Assembly (NCBI RefSeq): GCF_036934945.1
Contig: NC_088236.1
Span: 944,369 to 1,008,368 of the forward strand
Length of the DNA stretch: 64,000 bases
Source: Oncorhynchus masou masou
Taxonomy: Eukaryota > Chordata > Actinopteri > Salmoniformes > Salmonidae
Direction: 5' to 3'
The position numbers and the translations under genes are program-made. Below the pieces are notes generated by a model. That model was not told the origin of the DNA and did not search any database. It saw nothing but the letters and a program-made list of their open reading frames with translations. Of the stretch, positions 57,901-64,000 are shown one piece after another. Positions within the stretch are counted from its first letter, which is position 1, and the number at the start of each line of letters is the position of its first letter.

Positions 57901-60900
57901 TGTTATTGGTGCTGTTGGGTTCTGTATGGTGCTGTTGGGTTCTGTATGGTGTTAATGGTGTGTGGTTTCTGTATGGTGTTATTGGTGTGTTTGGTGCTGT
58001 TGGGTCCTGTATGGTGTTATTGGTGCTGTTGGGAACTATATGGTCTTATTGGTGCTGTCAGGTTCTGTATGGTGTTATTGGTGCTGTTGCGTTCTATATG
58101 GTGTTATTGGTGTGTTAGGTGCTGTATGTTGTTATTGGAGCTGTATGGTGTTATTGGTGCTGTTGGGTTCTGTATGGTGTTGTTGGTGCTGTTGGGTTCT
58201 GTATGGTGCTGTTGGGTTCTACATGGTGTTATTGGTGTGTGGGTTCTGTATGGTGTTATTGGTGCTGTTGGGATCTTTATGGTGTTATTGGTGCTGTTTG
58301 GTTCTGTATGGTGTTATTGGTGCTGTTGAGTTCTATATGGTGTTATTGTTGTGTTAGGTGCTGTATGGTGTTATTGGTGCTGTTGGGTTCTGTATGGTGT
58401 TGTTGGTGCTGTTGGGTTCTGTATGGTGTTATTGGTGTGTTGGGTTCTGTATGGTGTTATTGGTGCTGTTGGGTTCTGTATGGTGCTGTTGGGTTCTACA
58501 TGGTGTTATTGGTGTGTGGGTTCTGTATGGTGTTATTGGTGCTGTTGGGATCTTTATGGTGTTATTGGTGCTGTTGGGTTCTGTATGGTGTTATTGGTGC
58601 TGTTGAGTTCTATATGGTGTTATTGTTGTGTTAGGTGCTGTATGGTGTTATTGGTGCTGTTGGGTTCTGTATGGTGTTGTTGGTGCTGTTGGGTTCTGTA
58701 TGGTGTTATTGGTGTGTTGGGTTCTGTATGGTGTTATTGGTGCTGTTGGGTTCTGTATGGTGCTGTTGGGTTCTACATGGTGTTATTGGTGTGTGGGTTC
58801 TGTATGGTGTTATTGGTGCTGTTGGGATCTTTATGGTGTTATTGGTGCTGTTGGGTTCTGTATGGTGTTATTGGTGCTGTTGAGTTCTATATGGTGTTAT
58901 TGTTGTGTTAGGTGCTGTATGGTGTTATTGGTGCTGTTGGGTTCTGTATGGTGTTGTTGGTGCTGTTGGGTTCTGTGTGGTGTTATTGGTGCTGTTGGGT
59001 TCTGTATGGTGTTGTTGGTGTGTTGGGTTCTGTATGATGTTATTGGTGTGTTGGGTTCTGTATGGTGTTATTGGTACTGTATGGTGCTATTGGAGTGTTG
59101 GGTTCTGTACGGTGTTATTGGTGCTGTTGGGTTCTGTATGGTGTTATTGGTGTGTTGGGTTATGTTTGGTGTGTTGGGTTCTGTTTGGTGTGTTGGGTTC
59201 TGTATGGTGTTATTGGTGCTGTTGGTTTCTGTATGGTGTTATTGGTGTGTTAGGTGCTGTATTGTGTTATTGGTGCTGTTGGGTTCTGTATGATATTATT
59301 GGTGCTGTTGGGTTCTGTATGGTGTTATTGGTGCTGTTGAGTTCTGTATGGTGTTATTGGTGTGTTAGGTGCGGTATGGTGTTATTGGTGCTTTTGGGTT
59401 CTGTATGGTGTTATTGGTGCTGTTGGTTTCTGTATGGTGTTATTGGTGTGTTAGGTGCTGTATTGTGTTATTGGTGCTTTTGGGTTCTGTATGGTGTTAT
59501 TGGTGTGTTAGGTTCTGTATGGTGTTATTGGTGCTGTTGGGTTCTGTATGGTGTTACTGGTGTGTTGGGTTCTGTATGGTGTTATTGGTGCTGTTGGGTT
59601 CTGTATGGTGCTGTTGGGTTCTGTATGGTGTTAATGGTGTGTGGTTTCTGTATGGTGTTATTGGTGTGTTTGGTGCTGTTGGGTCCTGTATGGTGTTATT
59701 GGTGCTGTTGGGAACTATATGGTCTTATTGGTGCTGTCAGGTTCTGTATGGTGTTATTGGTGCTGTTGCGTTCTATATGGTGTTATTGGTGTGTTAGGTG
59801 CTGTATGTTGTTATTGGAGCTGTATGGTGTTATTGGTGCTGTTGGGTTCTGTATGGTGTTGTTGGTGCTGTTGGGTTCTGTATGGTGCTGTTGGGTTCTA
59901 CATGGTGTTATTGGTGTGTGGGTTCTGTATGGTGTTATTGGTGCTGTTGGGATCTTTATGGTGTTATTGGTGCTGTTTGGTTCTGTATGGTGTTATTGGT
60001 GCTGTTGAGTTCTATATGGTGTTATTGTTGTGTTAGGTGCTGTATGGTGTTATTGGTGCTGTTGGGTTCTGTATGGTGTTGTTGGTGCTGTTGGGTTCTG
60101 TATGGTGTTATTGGTGTGTTGGGTTCTGTATGGTGTTATTGGTGCTGTTGGGTTCTGTATGGTGCTGTTGGGTTCTACATGGTGTTATTGGTGTGTGGGT
60201 TCTGTATGGTGTTATTGGTGCTGTTGGGATCTTTATGGTGTTATTGGTGCTGTTGGGTTCTGTATGGTGTTATTGGTGCTGTTGAGTTCTATATGGTGTT
60301 ATTGTTGTGTTAGGTGCTGTATGGTGTTATTGGTGCTGTTGGGTTCTGTATGGTGTTGTTGGTGCTGTTGGGTTCTGTGTGGTGTTATTGGTGCTGTTGG
60401 GTTCTGTATGGTGTTGTTGGTGTGTTGGGTTCTGTATGATGTTATTGGTGTGTTGGGTTCTGTATGGTGTTATTGGTACTGTATGGTGCTATTGGAGTGT
60501 TGGGTTCTGTACGGTGTTATTGGTGCTGTTGGGTTCTGTATGGTGTTATTGGTGTGTTGGGTTCTGTTTGGTGTGTTGGGTTCTGTTTGGTGTGTTGGGT
60601 TCTGTATGGTGTTATTGGTGCTGTTGGTTTCTGTATGGTGTTATTGGTGTGTTAGGTGCTGTATTGTGTTATTGGTGCTGTTGGGTTCTGTATGATATTA
60701 TTGGTGCTGTTGGGTTCTGTATGGTGTTATTGGTGCTGTTGAGTTCTGTATGGTGTTATTGGTGTGTTAGGTGCGGTATGGTGTTATTGGTGCTTTTGGG
60801 TTCTGTATGGTGTTATTGGTGCTGTTGGGTTCTGTATGGTGTTATTAGTGCTGTTGAGTTCTGTATGGTGTTATTGGTGCTGTATGGTGTTATTGGTGCT

Positions 60901-63900
60901 GTTTGGTTCTGTATGGTGTTATTGGTGCTGTTGGATTCTGTATGGTGTTTTTGGTGCTGTTGGGTTCTGTATGGTGTTATTGGTGTGTTGGGTTCTGTAT
61001 GGTGTTATTGGTGCTGTTGGGTTCTGTATGGTGTTATTGGTGTGTGGGTTCTGTATGGTGTTATTGGTGCTGTTGGATTCTGTATGGTGTTTTTGGTGCT
61101 GTTGGGTTCTGTATGGTGTTATTGGTGTGTTGGGTTCTGTATGGTGTTATTGGTGCTGTTGGGTTCTGTATGGTGTTACTGGTGTGTTGGGTGCTGTTGG
61201 GTTCTGTATGGTGCTGTTGGGTTCTGTATGGTGTTAATGGTGTGTGGGTTCTGTATGGTGTTATTGGTGTGTTTGGTGCTGTTGGGTCCTGTATGGTGTT
61301 ATTGGTGCTGTTGGGAACTATATGGTATTATTGGTGCTGTTAGGTTCTGTATGGTGTTATTGGTGCTGTTGCGTTCTATATGGTGTTATTGGTGTGTTAG
61401 GTGCTGTATGTTGTTATTGGAGCTGTATGGTGTTATTGGTGCTGTTGGGTTCTGTATGGTGTTGTTGGTGCTGTTGGGTTCTGTATGGTGTTATTGGAGT
61501 GTTGGGTTCTGTACGGTGTTATTGGTGCTGTTGGGTTCTGTATGGTGTTATTGGAGTGTTGGGTTCTGTACGGTGTTATTGGTGCTGTTGGGTTCTGTAT
61601 GGCGTTATTGGTGCTGTTGGGTTCTGTATGGCGTTATTGGTGTGTTGGGTTCTGTATGGTGTTATTGGTGCTTTTGGGTTCTGTATGGTGTAATTGGTGC
61701 TGTTGGGTTCTGTATGGTGTTATTGGTGCTGTTGGGTTCTTTATGGTGTTATTGGTGATGTTGAGTTCTGTATGTTGTTATTGGTGTGTTTGGTGCTGTT
61801 GAGTTCTGTATGGTGTTATTGGTGTGTTAGGTGCTGTATTGTGTTATTGGTGCTGCTGGGTTCTGTATGGTGTTATTGGTGATGTTGGGTTCTGTATGGT
61901 GTTATTGGTGCTGCTGGGTTCTGTATGGTGTTATTGGTGATGTTGAGTTCTATATGGTGTTATTGGTGCTGTTGCATTCTGTATGGTGTTGTTGGTGCTG
62001 TTGGGTTCTGTATGGTGTTGTTGGTGCTGTTGGGTTCTGTATGGTGCTGTTGGGTTCTGGATGGTGTTATTGGTGTGTTGGGTTCTGGATGGTGTTATTG
62101 GTGCTGCTGGGTTCTGTATGGTGTTATTGGTGATGTTGGGTTCTGTATGGTGTTATTGGTGCTGCTGGGTTCTGTATGGTGTTATTGGTGATGTTGGGTT
62201 CTGTATAGTGTTATTGGAGCTGTATGGTGTTATTGGTGCTGTTGGGTTCTGTATGGTGTTGTTGGTGCTGTTGGGTTCTGTATGGTGTTATTGGTGCTGT
62301 TGGGTGCTGTGTGGTGCTGTTGGGTCCTGTATGGTGTTATTGGAGTGTTGGGTTCTGTACGGTGTTATTGGTGCTGTTGGGTTCTGTATGGTGTTATTGG
62401 TGTGTTGGGTTCTGTATGGTGTTATTGGTGCTGTTGGGTTCTGTGTGGTGTAATTGGTGCTGTTGGGTTCTGTATGGTGTTATTGGTGCTGTTGGGTTCT
62501 GTATGGTGTTATTGGTGATGTTGAGTTCTGTATGGTGTTATTGGTGTGTTTGGTGCTGTTGGGTTCTGTATGGTGTTATTTGTGCTGCAGGGATCTGTAT
62601 GGTGTTATTGGTGCTGTTGGGATCTGTATGGTGTTATTGGTGCTGTTGGGTTCTGTATGGTGTTATTGGTGCTGTTGAGTTCTGTATGGTGTTATTGGTG
62701 TGTTAGGTGCTGTATTGTGTTATTGGTGCTGTATTGGTGCTGTTGCGTTCTGTATGGTATTGGTGCTGTTATTGGTGCTGTTGGGTTCTGTATGGTGTAA
62801 TTAGTGCTGTTGGGTTCTGTATGGTGTTATTGGTGCTGTTGGGTTCTGTATGGTGTTATTGGTGATGTTGGGTTCTGTATGGTGTTATTGGTGCTGCTGG
62901 GTTCTGTATGGTGTTATTGGTGATGTTGAGTTCTATATGGTGTTATTGGTGCTGTTGCGTTCTGTATGGTGTTGTTGGTGCTGTTGGGTTCAGTATGGTG
63001 TTGTTGGGTTCTGTATGGTGCTGTTGGGTTCTGGATGGTGTTATTTGTGTGTTGGGTTCTGGATGGTGTTATTGGTGCTGCTGGGTTCTGTATGGTGTTA
63101 TTGGTGATGTTGGGTTCTGTATGGTGTTATTGGTGCTGTTGGGTGCTGTGTGGTGCTGTTGGGTTCTGTATGGTGTTATTGGAGTATTGGGTTCTGTACT
63201 GTGTTATTGGTGCTGTTGGGTTCTGTGTGGTGTAATTGGTGCTGTTGGGTTCTGTATGGTGTTATTGGTGCTGTTGGGTTCTGTATGGTGTTATTGGTGA
63301 TGTTGAGTTCTGTATGGTGTTATTGGTGTGTTTGGTGCTGTTGGGTTCTGTATGGTGTTATTTGTGCTGCAGGGATCTGTATGGTGTTATTGGTGCTGTT
63401 GGGATCTGTATGGTGTTATTGGTGCTGTTGGGTTCTGTATGGTGTTATTGGTGCTGTTGAGTTCTGTATGGTGTTATTGGTGTGTTAGGTGCTGTATTGT
63501 GTTATTGGTGCTGTATTGGTGCTGTTGCGTTCTGTATGGTATTGGTGCTGTTATTGGTGCTGTTGGGTTCTGTATGGTGTAATTAGTGCTGTTGGGTTCT
63601 GTATGGTGTTATTGGTGCTGTTGGGTTCTGTATGGTGTTATTGGTGATGTTGGGTTCTGTATGGTGTTATTGGTGCTGCTGGGTTCTGTATGGTGTTATT
63701 GGTGATGTTGAGTTCTATATGGTGTTATTGGTGCTGTTGCGTTCTGTATGGTGTTGTTGGTGCTGTTGGGTTCAGTATGGTGTTGTTGGGTTCTGTATGG
63801 TGCTGTTGGGTTCTGGATGGTGTTATTTGTGTGTTGGGTTCTGGATGGTGTTATTGGTGCTGCTGGGTTCTGTATGGTGTTATTGGTGATGTTGGGTTCT

Positions 63901-64000
63901 GTATGGTGTTATTGGTGCTGTTGGGTGCTGTGTGGTGCTGTTGGGTTCTGTATGGTGTTATTGGAGTATTGGGTTCTGTACTGTGTTATTGGTGCTGTTG
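51982..64000. repeat. 29-bp minisatellite, >12 kb, with higher-order repeats
   Basis: About 410 units of ttctgtatggtgttattggt then gctgttggg, with shorter gtgttggg variants (26-27 bp). It reaches the window edge, so its full length is unknown. The + strand has very little C and is G+T-rich. The unit has no stop in the three forward frames (period 29, so 87 bp per full cycle), which explains the many hydrophobic VLYGVIGAVGFCMVLL-type ORFs; none is a gene. Blocks of variant order repeat at 277, 603, 782, 1125 and 1679 bp (see findings). It lies in the intron after exon 6. Confidence 0.96.

Overview
The window is vertebrate nuclear DNA, and the repeats point to a salmonid fish. I recognise an HpaI-type tRNA-derived SINE, a second ~450-bp tRNA-derived SINE, many degraded Tc1-like transposons (one with a Sleeping-Beauty/SALT-type end), several 5'-truncated LINEs with salmonid-style tails, and a young LTR element. 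There are no operons, CRISPR arrays, RNA genes or prokaryotic genes.

The only host gene I can support is on the + strand: six consecutive internal exons (7997-8271, 15577-15660, 16858-17014, 28571-28676, 32051-32194, 42615-42747) of a procollagen N-proteinase-type ADAMTS metalloprotease, best matched to adamts3. They run from a furin-type RKRR site through the whole zinc-metalloprotease domain. Every junction is GT/AG, the phases agree and there is no stop, so this part looks intact. The upstream exons (signal peptide, most of the propeptide) and downstream exons (disintegrin-like, TSR, spacer) lie outside the window.

The introns are very large because of tandem repeats and transposons. Roughly half of the window is minisatellite: a 39-bp array in four blocks (1-6640); a ~67-bp array (6641-7140); a 36-bp array starting at a splice donor (8272-8985); a ~42-bp array (10490-13084) with an inverted block at 13567-13920; a 23-bp array ending at a splice acceptor (14990-15576); a 54-bp array (18549-19056); a 19/29-bp purine-rich array (28960-31950); a 37/71-bp array (32878-39840); a 44-bp array (46281-46850 and 41 bp at 51941); and a 29-bp array (51980 to the window end) with higher-order structure. 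The long ORFs in these regions arise because the unit lacks stop codons.

Between the arrays lie nested transposons. The clearest cases are an LTR element inserted in the end of a Tc1 element with a 5-bp target duplication, a LINE inside a LINE inside a minisatellite with 10-bp duplications at both levels, and a hAT-like element with an 8-bp duplication.

The most unusual observation is that three splice sites of adamts3 lie inside the terminal unit of a tandem array. Around the first intron the arrays on both sides stay open in the frame of the adjoining exon.
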